In this document: in pieces, positions 1-7,938 of the stretch | Layout of the letters: each line of letters begins with the position of its first letter | Position numbering within the stretch: position 1 is the first letter of the stretch | Assembly: GCA_965279255.1 (NCBI GenBank) | Contig: OZ257146.1 | Span: 1,612,001-1,676,000, forward strand | From: CAMFLJ01 sp965279255 | GTDB taxonomy: Bacteria; Actinomycetota; Acidimicrobiia; Acidimicrobiales; Acidimicrobilacustridaceae | Length of the DNA: 64,000 bases | Reading direction: 5' to 3' | The notes under the pieces: model-generated | Told to the model about the DNA's origin: nothing | What the model saw: the letters and a program-made list of their open reading frames with translations, nothing else | Database searches by the model: none | Position numbers and translations under genes: made by a program

Positions 1-1
1 C

Positions 2-391
2 GGGCTCCGCCAGGACGGCTTCCGCCTCGTCGCCGAGGTCATCGAGGTGAAGACCAAGCCGTCCGCGCCGTGGGGTGGCGTGGCCCAGACGGCGTTCGGT
101 GCCGTGCGGGCCGCCAGCACCCAGGCACCCGCGTCGGGACTCCAACGACGCGCCATCCTCGCCCTGGGGCGCCAGGACATCGACCTCGACGGGCTGGTCG
201 CTCCGGCGGGCACAGCGGTTCTCGGGGCCAGCAGCGACCACCTCGTGATCGACGTCGGCACCGAGGCGGTGTCGGTCGGTGACGAGATCGCCTTCGGGCT
301 CGGTTACGGCGCACTCCTGCGGGCCTCGACCTCGCCGTTCGTGGCCAAGGTCGAGGCGAGCAGGAGCAGTCGGGTCACGCCGGCGGTCTGA
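2..391 (+). CDS. Ornithine/alanine-racemase-family PLP enzyme, C-terminal part (partial)
   Basis: Only the last 129 codons are in the window; the reading frame is open from base 2 to the TGA at 389-391. The visible part resembles the C-terminal beta domain of the predicted amino-acid racemase family (YhfX/ornithine racemase-like): AEVIEVKTKPS, RAILALGRQDID, LGASSDHLVIDV and a final Y-x-ALLRAST segment are typical of that group. Members racemise amino acids through a PLP-lysine aldimine, but the lysine-bearing barrel lies upstream of the window, so activity cannot be judged. The substrate (ornithine, alanine or other) is not decidable from this fragment. Confidence 0.75.
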   Translation, partial: GLRQDGFRLVAEVIEVKTKPSAPWGGVAQTAFGAVRAASTQAPASGLQRRAILALGRQDIDLDGLVAPAGTAVLGASSDHLVIDVGTEAVSVGDEIAFGLGYGALLRASTSPFVAKVEASRSSRVTPAV

Positions 392-412
392 GGGACCGGT
401 GGTCGACGACGG

Positions 413-670
413 TCACGGCTGTCGTTCCTCGTGCACGGCCTCGGCGTCGGACGGGAGCGCCAGCTCCTCGTCGGGATGGGCGTCGACGGCCATCGGGCGG
501 TCCGCGCCCGCCTCACCGTGGGCCCGCTGCACAGCGATCTTGGCGTCGTCGTGGTCGACCTCGTCGTTGGAATCCCGCCGCAGCGCCTCGGCCTCGGCAT
601 CGCGGTCCCCGGTAGCGGCGTGGACCCGCTGAGCCAGGCCGGGCTTCTCGCTCTTGTCCTCTTTGCTCAT
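413..670 (-). CDS. Small acidic hypothetical protein (85 aa)
   Basis: An 85-residue hydrophilic protein starting MSKEDKSEKPG, very rich in Asp, Glu, Ala and Arg, with no membrane segment or recognisable domain. The ATG at 670 has a GGAGG eight bases upstream. That is why I chose it over a much longer open frame running further upstream. Composition suggests a soluble, possibly disordered or stress-related protein, but no function can be assigned. It is convergent with the racemase fragment and divergent from the DUF1059 gene. Confidence 0.6.
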   Translation of the reverse strand: MSKEDKSEKPGLAQRVHAATGDRDAEAEALRRDSNDEVDHDDAKIAVQRAHGEAGADRPMAVDAHPDEELALPSDAEAVHEERQP

Positions 671-790
671 CAGGTGTGCCTCCGGTGGGTGGGTGTCCTG
701 GGCACCTACCCCGATGGGGCCGTTCCGAGGCCTCGGCCGCGAGGTGGCTCTAGGGTTCCGGGCACTCCTACGTCCCCTTGAGAGGCTCCG

Positions 791-943
791 ATGAAGAAGA
801 CCCTGGCCTGTCCGTGTGGCGACATCATCCGTGGCGAGGACGAGGACGACCTGGTCGAGAAGGCCTTCGCCCACCTCCGCGAGAAGCACCCCGACCTCGC
901 CCAGGAGTACCAGCGCGAGCACATCCTCTTCATGGCCTACTGA
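791..943 (+). CDS. DUF1059 family small protein
   Basis: A 50-aa protein beginning MKKTLACPCGDIIRGED and ending HILFMAY. The N-terminal Cys-Pro-Cys-Gly followed by an acidic stretch and an H-L-x-x-x-H segment match the small DUF1059 family, common in actinobacteria and archaea and of unknown function. The clustered Cys and His residues could bind metal (inference). A GAGAGG motif lies just upstream of the ATG. The gene is single, diverging from the 85-aa acidic gene and convergent with the amidase. Confidence 0.75.
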   Translation: MKKTLACPCGDIIRGEDEDDLVEKAFAHLREKHPDLAQEYQREHILFMAY

Positions 944-996
944 GCCGGCCCGCCTCTCGGCCCCATTCCCCGCTCCGGTGGATCGTGCCGGGGGCG

Positions 997-2526
997 TCAG
1001 CGGTCGGGAGGGGGCACCCTCAGGCCGGTGGCCTGCTCGAAGGCGAAGGCCGTCGACAGCAGGGCCTCGTCGGCACCGGGCCGGCCGATGAGCACCGCCC
1101 CCGTCGGCATGCCGTTCGCCCGCAGGCCGATCGGCACGGTGATCGCCGGGTACCCGGCCGTCGCGTAGAGCCCAGAGTGCAGGTTGGTGACGCTGACGAG
1201 CACGTCGGTGCCCGCCGCAGCGAACCCGGCGTCGAGGATGGCGGTCGCATCGAGCGTCAGCTCGGTCGCCGCCGCCCGGTACGACGCCTCGTCGGGGCCG
1301 AGCATCATCGCCATGTTCACGAAGAGCTGGCCCTTGGGCATCCGCTGCCGGGGATGGCGCACGTTGAACGAGAGCAGTCGGGCCAGCGTCGGCGTCGGTG
1401 CACCGAGGGCAGCGAGGCAGGGCACGGTGTCCCACGTGAGCCCGCCCATCACGAACTTGGCGAACGAGGCCTCGAAGGCCTTCGCTGCCTCGGGGTCGGG
1501 CAGCGTCGCCGGCACCGGCTCGGCCCCGGCAGCCCGCAGCCCCTCGACGATGCGGGTGACGATCACCTCGGCGTCGGAGGTGTCCTCGAACGGCGTCTTC
1601 TGCGCGCGGATCGCCTCCTCGAGCACGCCGACGGACACGCCGCGGAGGGCGTCCGCGTCGAGAGGCGATGGGGCCGGCTCACCCGCGAGCACCGCAAAGA
1701 GGACGGCGGCGTCGGCGACTCGTCGAGCCACCGGACCGGCGGAGTCCTGGGTGCTGATGAGGGGGACGATGCCGTCGGTCGGCACCCGCCCACGGCTCGG
1801 CTTCATCCCGACGACGCCGTTGAACGAGGCGGGGGCGATCAGGGAGCCCGAGGTCTCGGTGCCGACGCTCACGACGGTGAGCCCGGCGGCCACGCCGGCG
1901 CCCGATCCGCTGCTCGACCCACCCGGTGAGAAGGTGCTGCCGTACGGGTTGCGGGTGGCCCCACCGACCGCGCTCACACCCGGTGTGCGGCACACCGCAC
2001 CGGCCAGCTCCGAGAGGTTGGCCTTCCCGAGGACGACGGCCCCGCCGGCCCGCTACCGCTCGACGACGGGTGCATCGGCCACGGCCACGTGATCGGCGAG
2101 CACCATCGCGCCCGCGGTCCTGCGCATCGGCCCGGCGGTGGCGATGTTGTCCTTCAGCGTCACCGGGATGCCGTCGAGCGGTCCGAGCAGAGCGCCGGAC
2201 CGGCGCCGCTCGTCGGACGCCCGGGCCTCCTCGAGCGCAGCCGGGTTGAGCTCGATCAGGGTGCACAGCTCATCGTCGAGCCGGGCGGTGCGTCGCAGGA
2301 GGTGGCCGGTCAACGCCTCCGAGCTGAGCTCGCCCCGGTCCATCGCCTGCTGCAGCTCGGCCACCGTCGACGACTCGACCATGCCGGCCAGGTCGGGCCC
2401 GGTGATCTCGTCGAGCAGCGCACCGAAGGGCGCGAGGTCGAGGGGGCGGAGACGCCGGGCCCGGGTGCGGACGAGACCGAGGAGGACACCGAGGAGCGAC
2501 GACCACGCGACGCGCAGAAGCTTCAC
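997..2526 (-). pseudogene. Amidase-signature hydrolase interrupted by one in-frame TAG
   Basis: The two halves lie in one frame and together give about 509 residues, the usual size of an amidase-signature enzyme. The N-terminal half (GTG at 2526) starts with a hydrophobic stretch, possibly a signal or anchor, and carries the catalytic lysine in PVTLKDNIATAG. The C-terminal half carries the Ser-rich loop GGSSSGSGAG and the nucleophile motif GTETSGSL, so the whole Ser-cisSer-Lys triad is present. At 2053-2055 the frame reads VVER-TAG-RAGGAVVLGK, where relatives have VVERLRAAGAVVLGK. The stop therefore replaces exactly one Leu codon with no length change, as a TTG to TAG substitution would. It may be a recent nonsense mutation, a sequencing error, or a suppressed stop. 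Without suppression neither half would be active. Confidence 0.8.
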
Positions 2527-2592
2527 CGGGCAAGTATCACCGATCTTCCCGTCCCGGTCGGGGCCGGAGGGGTGGCCGCTAGCGTCCTCGCG

Positions 2593-2970
2593 GTGAGCAC
2601 CGGCACCCGCCTCCGTCGCCGACCGGCCCACCTCGGCGTCGTCGCCGCGCTGGTCGTCGGTGGCGTGGCCGGGGCGCTCTCCGCCTGCGGGAGCGCCGAG
2701 GCCCCCGCGGCGCGGGACGACTCGGCCGCCGCCTTCGTCTTCGAGAGCCGGTGCGCGTCGTGCCACCGCCCCGGAGGCCCAGGCAAGGACACGGCGGTCA
2801 TGGACCTCTCGAACGCCGAGCAGGTGATCCTCCAGGGCAGGACCGACAGGGGCATGCCCGCCTTCGCCGGGGTCCTGATGGGCCGCCAGGTCGACGAGAT
2901 GGTGGAGTGGCTCGCCACCCAGCAGGGCGTGCCGATGCCGACGGTCGCCACCACCGCCTCCAGCGGCTGA
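2593..2970 (+). CDS. Lipoprotein c-type cytochrome (125 aa)
   Basis: From the GTG at 2593 the protein has a basic N-terminus, a hydrophobic stretch and a lipobox (GALSAC) near residue 37, so it should be a membrane-anchored extracytoplasmic lipoprotein. It carries one haem-attachment motif, CASCH, and a Met in RGMPAF suited to be the second axial ligand. The overall layout is that of a short class I cytochrome c, presumably carrying single electrons at the outer membrane face. No partner oxidase or dehydrogenase is adjacent; the gene diverges from the broken amidase. The start is the best in-frame choice, as longer extensions would overlap the amidase. Confidence 0.8.
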   Translation: MSTGTRLRRRPAHLGVVAALVVGGVAGALSACGSAEAPAARDDSAAAFVFESRCASCHRPGGPGKDTAVMDLSNAEQVILQGRTDRGMPAFAGVLMGRQVDEMVEWLATQQGVPMPTVATTASSG

Positions 2971-3037
2971 CGGCGTCACACGGGGTGCGCCCCGGGCGGT
3001 ACGGTCCCTCGGTCACGCGAAAGAGGGGGAACAACCC

Positions 3038-3841
3038 ATGTCCGAACCGCTGGTGCTCACCGAGGCCCAGGGCCCGATCCTCGTGGTCACGATCAACCGA
3101 CCCGAGAAGAAGAACGCCGCCAACGCCGAGGTGCTGTGCCGCCTCTACGACGCGTGGGTGCGGCTCGACACCGACGACGACCTCCGCGTCGCGGTGCTCA
3201 CCGGCAAGGGCGACACCTTCTGCGCCGGCATGGACCTCGCCGAGATCGGTCGACTCCGCGAGGGCGTCGTCGACAACGAGTGGCTCCAGCGCTTCAAGGA
3301 CCAGCCCGAGGTCATCCTCGGTGGTTGGCTCAAGACCTACCGACCCACCAAGCCGGTGATCCTCGCCGCCGAGGGCTTCGCCCGCGCCGGTGGCACCGAG
3401 ATCCTCCAGGGCACCGACATCCGCGTCGCGGGTGAGTCCGCCGTCTTCGGCGTCACCGAGGTGCAGCGGGGCCTGTTCCCGATGGCCGGCTCCGCCGTGC
3501 GCCTCCGCCGCCAGGTCGGCTACGCCATCGCGGCCGAGATGCTGCTCGCCGGCGACGACATCACCGCCCCCCGTGCCTACGAGCTCGGGCTCATCAACCA
3601 CGTCGTGCCCGACGGCCAGGCGCTGTCCAAGGCCCTCGAGATCGCCGATCGCATCGCCCGCAACGGCCCGCTCGCGGTGAAGGGCATCCTCGCCACCCTG
3701 CGCGAGACCGAGGCCATGCCCGAGTCCGAGGCCTTCGGGATCGAGATGGCCCACGGCGGCAAGGTCATGTCGTCGAAGGACGCCGCCGAGGGGCCCCGGG
3801 CCTTCCTCGAGAAGCGGGACCCGATCTTCACCGGCACCTGA
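3038..3841 (+). CDS. Enoyl-CoA hydratase/isomerase (crotonase) family
   Basis: A 267-aa protein of the crotonase fold, which binds acyl-CoA and stabilises an enolate in an oxyanion hole. Visible family features are INRPEKKNAANAEV near the N-terminus, the oxyanion-hole segment FCAGMDLAEIG, the second oxyanion loop ARAGGTEILQGTDIRVAGE, and VFGVTEVQRGLFP where the catalytic Glu is expected. The length is normal. AGAGGGGGA upstream of the ATG is a good ribosome-binding site. It stands alone, so the pathway (fatty-acid, steroid or other beta-oxidation) is not shown. Confidence 0.88.
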   Translation: MSEPLVLTEAQGPILVVTINRPEKKNAANAEVLCRLYDAWVRLDTDDDLRVAVLTGKGDTFCAGMDLAEIGRLREGVVDNEWLQRFKDQPEVILGGWLKTYRPTKPVILAAEGFARAGGTEILQGTDIRVAGESAVFGVTEVQRGLFPMAGSAVRLRRQVGYAIAAEMLLAGDDITAPRAYELGLINHVVPDGQALSKALEIADRIARNGPLAVKGILATLRETEAMPESEAFGIEMAHGGKVMSSKDAAEGPRAFLEKRDPIFTGT

Positions 3842-3950
3842 GTCACGTCGTCCGGCAGGCCCGGGTGGAGTGACACCATGTCGCTCCACCCGGGCGTCGC
3901 CTCAGTAGGCTCGCCGGGAACGCAGCAGCAACGGATGGGGCGGGGGCACG

Positions 3951-4655
3951 ATGGGAACGGTCGACTTCAAGACCGAGCGAACCTTCGACCGGCGGATCGG
4001 TCAGAGGCTCGAGCTCGACGGCATCGATGTCATCAACGTGAGCTGGGTGGTCCCCCAGACCGGTCGCTTCGGACGCGCCAAGCCCCCGATCGAGCTCCCG
4101 GGCCGCATCGAGAACGTGTCGGTCACCGGCGCCGGCATCGTCGGTCCCCGTGAGCTGGCGCTGAAGCCCGGCGACGAGGCCGTGGTCCGCTGCGGCGGGC
4201 GCGACAACATCGTCTCGATCCGGCACTGTGCGCCCACCGACGACGAGCGCACGATGCGCTACGGGGTCGAGATCACCAGCGTCCAGCCCAACCTCCAGCA
4301 GCGCATCCGCGAGCTGCTCGACGCCACCCTCACCGGGGCGCCGGTCGAGGCCCCGCCTCCGGGTGCCCTCTCGCTCCGAGGGGTCGCCCGGCCGGCAGTC
4401 CCCCAGGCGCCGGTCGAGGCACCGGCACCCGTGCTCGACCTCACGGACGCCACGATGGCGAGCCAGGGTGCGGCCGTGGTCGACCTCACCGAGCCGGCAC
4501 TGCCGGCCGCAGCCGCCGAGCCCGAGCAGCCGATGGCCGACGTCCCCGAGCGCGACCCTCACGTCCCGGTGGCCCAACCGGTCCACCTTCCGCCGGTGGA
4601 GATGAGCGAGGGCCGTCGGGTGCTCGAAGAGGTCTACGACCTCATGGAGGACTAG
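3951..4655 (+). CDS. PilZ-domain protein with disordered C-terminal tail
   Basis: A 234-aa protein. Residues ~8-120 resemble a PilZ domain: RRIGQR supplies the R-x-x-x-R motif and ENVSVTGAG supplies N-x-S-x-x-G, the two sites that bind cyclic di-GMP in this family. They are followed by LKPGDEAVVRC and RYGVEITSVQP strands. After residue ~120 the protein is rich in Pro, Ala and acidic residues and is probably disordered, ending in a short helix-like segment (EGRRVLEEVYDLMED). It is probably a cytoplasmic c-di-GMP receptor; the output is unknown because no synthase, phosphodiesterase or motility gene is adjacent. Confidence 0.72.
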   Translation: MGTVDFKTERTFDRRIGQRLELDGIDVINVSWVVPQTGRFGRAKPPIELPGRIENVSVTGAGIVGPRELALKPGDEAVVRCGGRDNIVSIRHCAPTDDERTMRYGVEITSVQPNLQQRIRELLDATLTGAPVEAPPPGALSLRGVARPAVPQAPVEAPAPVLDLTDATMASQGAAVVDLTEPALPAAAAEPEQPMADVPERDPHVPVAQPVHLPPVEMSEGRRVLEEVYDLMED

Positions 4656-4721
4656 CGGCTCCCGCCCACGCGGTCGCGATGCTGTGAGCCCCGTGCGCGC
4701 CCGATCGCTAGTGTCGGCGCC

Positions 4722-5684
4722 ATGAGCCTTTCGGGGGGACAGGCGCAGCCCGCAGCGCTGCGCCCCGACGACCCCAGCCTCGGGCCCGCCACGATCACCG
4801 TGGGCGCCGTCAACTTCGAGGCGGTGCCGCGCAACACGGCCGCCACCCTCGTGAAGGTCCTCGACCGGATCGCCGAAGCGAGCGACCGGGGGTGCGACCT
4901 CGTCGTGTTCCCCGAGCTCGCCCTCGACACGTGGTCCGAGTGCACCGAGTGCGCCGCCGCCCACTCCCCCTGCGCGTGGCACCTCGAGCAGGCCGAGCCC
5001 GCCGACGGACCGACCATGCAGGCGGTGCTCGACGCGGCGGCGGCCCACGGCGTCCACGTCGTCTACGGCTTCGCGGAGCGCAACCCGGACATCCCGGGGG
5101 TCCTGCACAACTCGGCCAACCTGGTCGCCCCGACCGGCCTGGTGGGCACCTACCGGAAGCTCCACCTCGGCATCCCGTTGGAGACCGACCGCTTCACGCC
5201 GGGCGACGCACTCCCGGTCTTCCAGACCGCGCTCGGGCCGATCGGGATCTCCATCTGTTACGACTTCTACAACAACCCCGAGCTGTGCCGGGTGCTGGCG
5301 TTGAAGGGGGCCCGCCTGCTCGTGAACCCCACCGGTCGCTCCGATCTGCCCCGGGCGCGTGAGCACCTGGAGCAGACGACCCTGGTGCGGGCCCACGAGA
5401 ACCTGGTGGCGGCGGTCTCGGCCAACCGAGTGGGCTCGTCGCACGGCCCTTCGTGGGCCGGTGGCAGCGTGATCACCTCCACCCGGTTCCCCGGCTTCCC
5501 CGAAACGCTGGCGAGGGCCGGCACCGGCGAGGAGCTCATAACCGCCACCGTCGACTTCGCCGAGATCGGTCGTTGGTGGGACTGGCTGCCGTGGCGCGAG
5601 TGGCGCACCGGGCCCCAGGCCCCGGTCACCCGGCTGGTGGCCGAGGAGCTGGAGGCGCTCGGCGGGTCGGAGGGCGACGGGTGA
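4722..5684 (+). CDS. Carbon-nitrogen hydrolase (nitrilase superfamily)
   Basis: A 320-aa nitrilase-fold enzyme with the complete Glu-Lys-Cys triad: E65 in VVFPELALDTW, K146 in YRKLHLGIP and C179 in ISICYDFYNNPE. The family hydrolyses nitriles, amides or carbamoyl groups through a Cys thioester. The sequence around the Cys (YDFYNNPELCRVLALKGARLLVNPTG) suggests an amidase/carbamoylase branch rather than a true nitrilase, but substrate is uncertain. A Cys-rich patch (CTECAAAHSPC, 74-84) is unusual and could bind metal. The stop overlaps the start of the next gene by a GTGA, implying translational coupling with the lipoprotein hydrolase. Confidence 0.87.
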   Translation: MSLSGGQAQPAALRPDDPSLGPATITVGAVNFEAVPRNTAATLVKVLDRIAEASDRGCDLVVFPELALDTWSECTECAAAHSPCAWHLEQAEPADGPTMQAVLDAAAAHGVHVVYGFAERNPDIPGVLHNSANLVAPTGLVGTYRKLHLGIPLETDRFTPGDALPVFQTALGPIGISICYDFYNNPELCRVLALKGARLLVNPTGRSDLPRAREHLEQTTLVRAHENLVAAVSANRVGSSHGPSWAGGSVITSTRFPGFPETLARAGTGEELITATVDFAEIGRWWDWLPWREWRTGPQAPVTRLVAEELEALGGSEGDG

Positions 5685-6670
5685 GCGGACCACGTCGCGC
5701 TGCGGTTCTCGCGCTCGTGCTCGCCGCGCTCGTCGTAGCGGCAGGTGCCTGCAGCAGCTCGGACGTCACGTCGGCGTCCGACCCGACCACGCCCACGACC
5801 GCCGACCTGCGCGCCGGCCGGCCGTACGGGGTCACCACCACGACGGTGACGTTCGTCGACACCAGCCGCCCGACGCCCGAGGGGGCGGGTGGCCCGGCCG
5901 AGCCGTCACGGACCCTCGAGGTGTGGCTGACCCTGCCCGACGTCGACGGGCCGGTGCCGCTCGTGGTCTTCTCCCACGGGATGGCCGGGCACCCCCGCAA
6001 GTTCGAGCAGCTGGCTCGGTCGTGGGCCGAGGCGGGCTACGCGGTCGCCGCACCAGCGTTCCCCCGGTCCAACGGCGACCTCCCGAACGCGTTCTCGAAC
6101 ATCTACGACGTCGTCAACCAGCCGGCCGACGTGTCGTTCCTCCTCGACCAGCTCATCGCCGCCTCGGCCGACGGCTCCTCGACCCTCGCCGGCCGGTTCG
6201 ACCCCGAGCGCATCGGCGCGGCGGGCCTCTCCGCCGGTGGGTTCACGACCTACCGGGTGGCCGTCGACGCGGACACGCGCGATCCGCGGATCAAGGCGGC
6301 GATGGTGATGTCGGCCGCCGGGAACACCCTGGCCGCCACCGACCTGGTCGCTCCCGACGCCGTCCCCGTCATGATCCTGCACGGTGACCGCGACCCGCTC
6401 ATCGCACCGGCCTCCGTGGTGGCCACCTATGACGCGCTCGGCCCACCGCGGTACCTCATCACCCTGCTGGGAGCGGGCCACGCCGGGGCCTTCGAGGACC
6501 AGGAGGACGCCCTCGAGCCGAAGGTGGCCGGGCAGGACGAGTTGATCCGCCTGGCCACGATCGCCTTCTGGGACCGCTACCTGCTCGGCTCCCAGGAGGC
6601 CGGACAGGAGCTGGTCGACGCCGCGGGCTCGAGCACCCTCGTCACGTTCCGCCATGACGACGGGGCGTGA
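5681..6670 (+). CDS. Lipoprotein alpha/beta hydrolase
   Basis: A 329-aa protein starting at a GTG that overlaps the previous stop. Residues 1-25 form a lipoprotein signal with lipobox AAGAC, so the enzyme is probably anchored outside the cytoplasmic membrane. The body has alpha/beta-hydrolase features: a PLVVFSHGMAGHP oxyanion strand, nucleophile elbow GLSAGGF, the acid region MILHGDRDPLIAP and catalytic His in GAGHAGAF. It resembles dienelactone-hydrolase/PET-hydrolase-like esterases. With the coupled nitrilase-fold gene it may form a two-step hydrolytic pathway, but the substrate cannot be named. Confidence 0.82.
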   Translation: MSGPRRAAVLALVLAALVVAAGACSSSDVTSASDPTTPTTADLRAGRPYGVTTTTVTFVDTSRPTPEGAGGPAEPSRTLEVWLTLPDVDGPVPLVVFSHGMAGHPRKFEQLARSWAEAGYAVAAPAFPRSNGDLPNAFSNIYDVVNQPADVSFLLDQLIAASADGSSTLAGRFDPERIGAAGLSAGGFTTYRVAVDADTRDPRIKAAMVMSAAGNTLAATDLVAPDAVPVMILHGDRDPLIAPASVVATYDALGPPRYLITLLGAGHAGAFEDQEDALEPKVAGQDELIRLATIAFWDRYLLGSQEAGQELVDAAGSSTLVTFRHDDGA

Positions 6671-6681
6671 GCCGGGCGGAT

Positions 6682-7014
6682 CTACGCCTTCTTGACGAAC
6701 CTGGCCTTCAGGAGGACGCCCCGGCCGTTGATCTTGCAGTCGATCTCGTGATCGCCGGGGATGAGCCGGATGTTGGTGACCTTGGTGCCGATCTTTAGCG
6801 ACTCGGTCCCCTTCAGCGGCAGCCCCTTCACCAGCACGACCGCATCGCCGTTCTGCAGCACCGTGCCGTTGGCGTCACGGATGTCGTCGAGGCCGTCGCC
6901 GGCGTCGGCGCCCGACTCCCACTCGTGACCGCAGGTGACGCACTCGTGATCCCCCTCGGGGGTCGTCAGGATGTCGTTCATCGAGCAGATCGGGCAGGCC
7001 AGGGTCGAATCCAT
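6682..7014 (-). CDS. yjdM: YjdM/PhnA-like zinc-ribbon protein
   Basis: A 110-aa protein with an N-terminal zinc ribbon (CPICSMNDILTTPEGDHEC, then CGHEW) followed by an SH3-like domain with DANGTVLQNGDAVVLVKGLPLKG and IPGDHEIDCKINGRG. This is the YjdM (formerly PhnA) family. Despite the old name it is not a phosphonoacetate hydrolase, and its cellular role is not settled. Length and Cys spacing are normal. It is a single gene convergent with the lipoprotein hydrolase. Confidence 0.9.
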   Translation of the reverse strand: MDSTLACPICSMNDILTTPEGDHECVTCGHEWESGADAGDGLDDIRDANGTVLQNGDAVVLVKGLPLKGTESLKIGTKVTNIRLIPGDHEIDCKINGRGVLLKARFVKKA

Positions 7015-7100
7015 GGGCCCGGTCTATCAACCCCCATCCGACCCCACCGCACCCGTCGGCTCCCCGGGGCCCGGCGCGCCCTCGCCACCCTGGGCGGCGC

Positions 7101-7898
7101 TCAGGCGCCGGGCGCGCCGGGCTGGTAGCGACCGGCGGTGAGGCCGGCGTCGACGACGAAGTCACCACCCGTGCAGCTCATGGCCTCGTCGCTGGCGAGG
7201 AACAGCGCCATCGACACGACGTCGTCGATGCGGCTCGTCGGTAGCGAGCTCTCCGGGGCCCGCAGGATCTCCTGCATCATCTGGTGCGGCACCTCGCTGA
7301 GGTCCGGGCTCCCCGGGATGAACTCGGCACTCATGTTGGGGTTGCCGGCCTCGGGGCACACCGCGTTCACCCGGATGCGGTGACGCCCGAGCTCGACCGC
7401 GGCGGCCTTGGTGATCCCCCGCACCGCCCACTTGGTGGAGGCGTAGGCGGACACGCCGTTCATGCCCTTGAGGCCGTCGGTCGACGCGATGTTGACGATG
7501 GACCCACCGCCGCCCGCCCGCATCGGGTCGAGCACGGCCTGGATCCCGAGGTAGGGGCCGAGCTGGTTGACCTCGACGAGGCGGAGGTAGTCGGCCCGGG
7601 TCGTGGTGTCGAGAGCGAAGAGCAGCAGCACCGCGGCGTTGTTCACCAGGATGTCGACGCCGCCGAAGGTGTCGACGGCGACGCCCACCGCCCCGGCCCA
7701 CGAGGCCTCGTCGCGGACATCGAGGTCGACGAAGCGGGCCTCGTCGCCCAACGACCGGGCGACCTCCCTGCCGGCGTCACCCTTCACGTCGCCGAGCACG
7801 ACCCGCGCGCCCTCGGCCGCGAACCGGCGCGCCAGCGCGGCCCCTGTGCCCTGGGCCGCGCCCGTGATGATCGCCACCTTGCCGTCGAGCCGTCCCAT
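7101..7898 (-). CDS. Short-chain dehydrogenase/reductase
   Basis: A 265-aa classical SDR: cofactor motif TGAAQGTG near residue 12, LDVRDEASW (adenine-ring Asp), LVNNAAVLLL, catalytic Ser in VNIASTDG, the SAYASTKWAVRG Tyr-x-x-x-Lys pair, and a C-terminal SCTGGDFVVDAG typical of steroid/alcohol dehydrogenases. It should oxidise or reduce a secondary alcohol/ketone with NAD(P). The ATG has GGGGAGG about five bases upstream. It sits just downstream of hrpB on the same strand with no functional link evident. Confidence 0.88.
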   Translation of the reverse strand: MGRLDGKVAIITGAAQGTGAALARRFAAEGARVVLGDVKGDAGREVARSLGDEARFVDLDVRDEASWAGAVGVAVDTFGGVDILVNNAAVLLLFALDTTTRADYLRLVEVNQLGPYLGIQAVLDPMRAGGGGSIVNIASTDGLKGMNGVSAYASTKWAVRGITKAAAVELGRHRIRVNAVCPEAGNPNMSAEFIPGSPDLSEVPHQMMQEILRAPESSLPTSRIDDVVSMALFLASDEAMSCTGGDFVVDAGLTAGRYQPGAPGA

Positions 7899-7938
7899 GG
7901 TGACCTCCCCGGCGGCGAACGGTAGCCGGGACGGCCGA

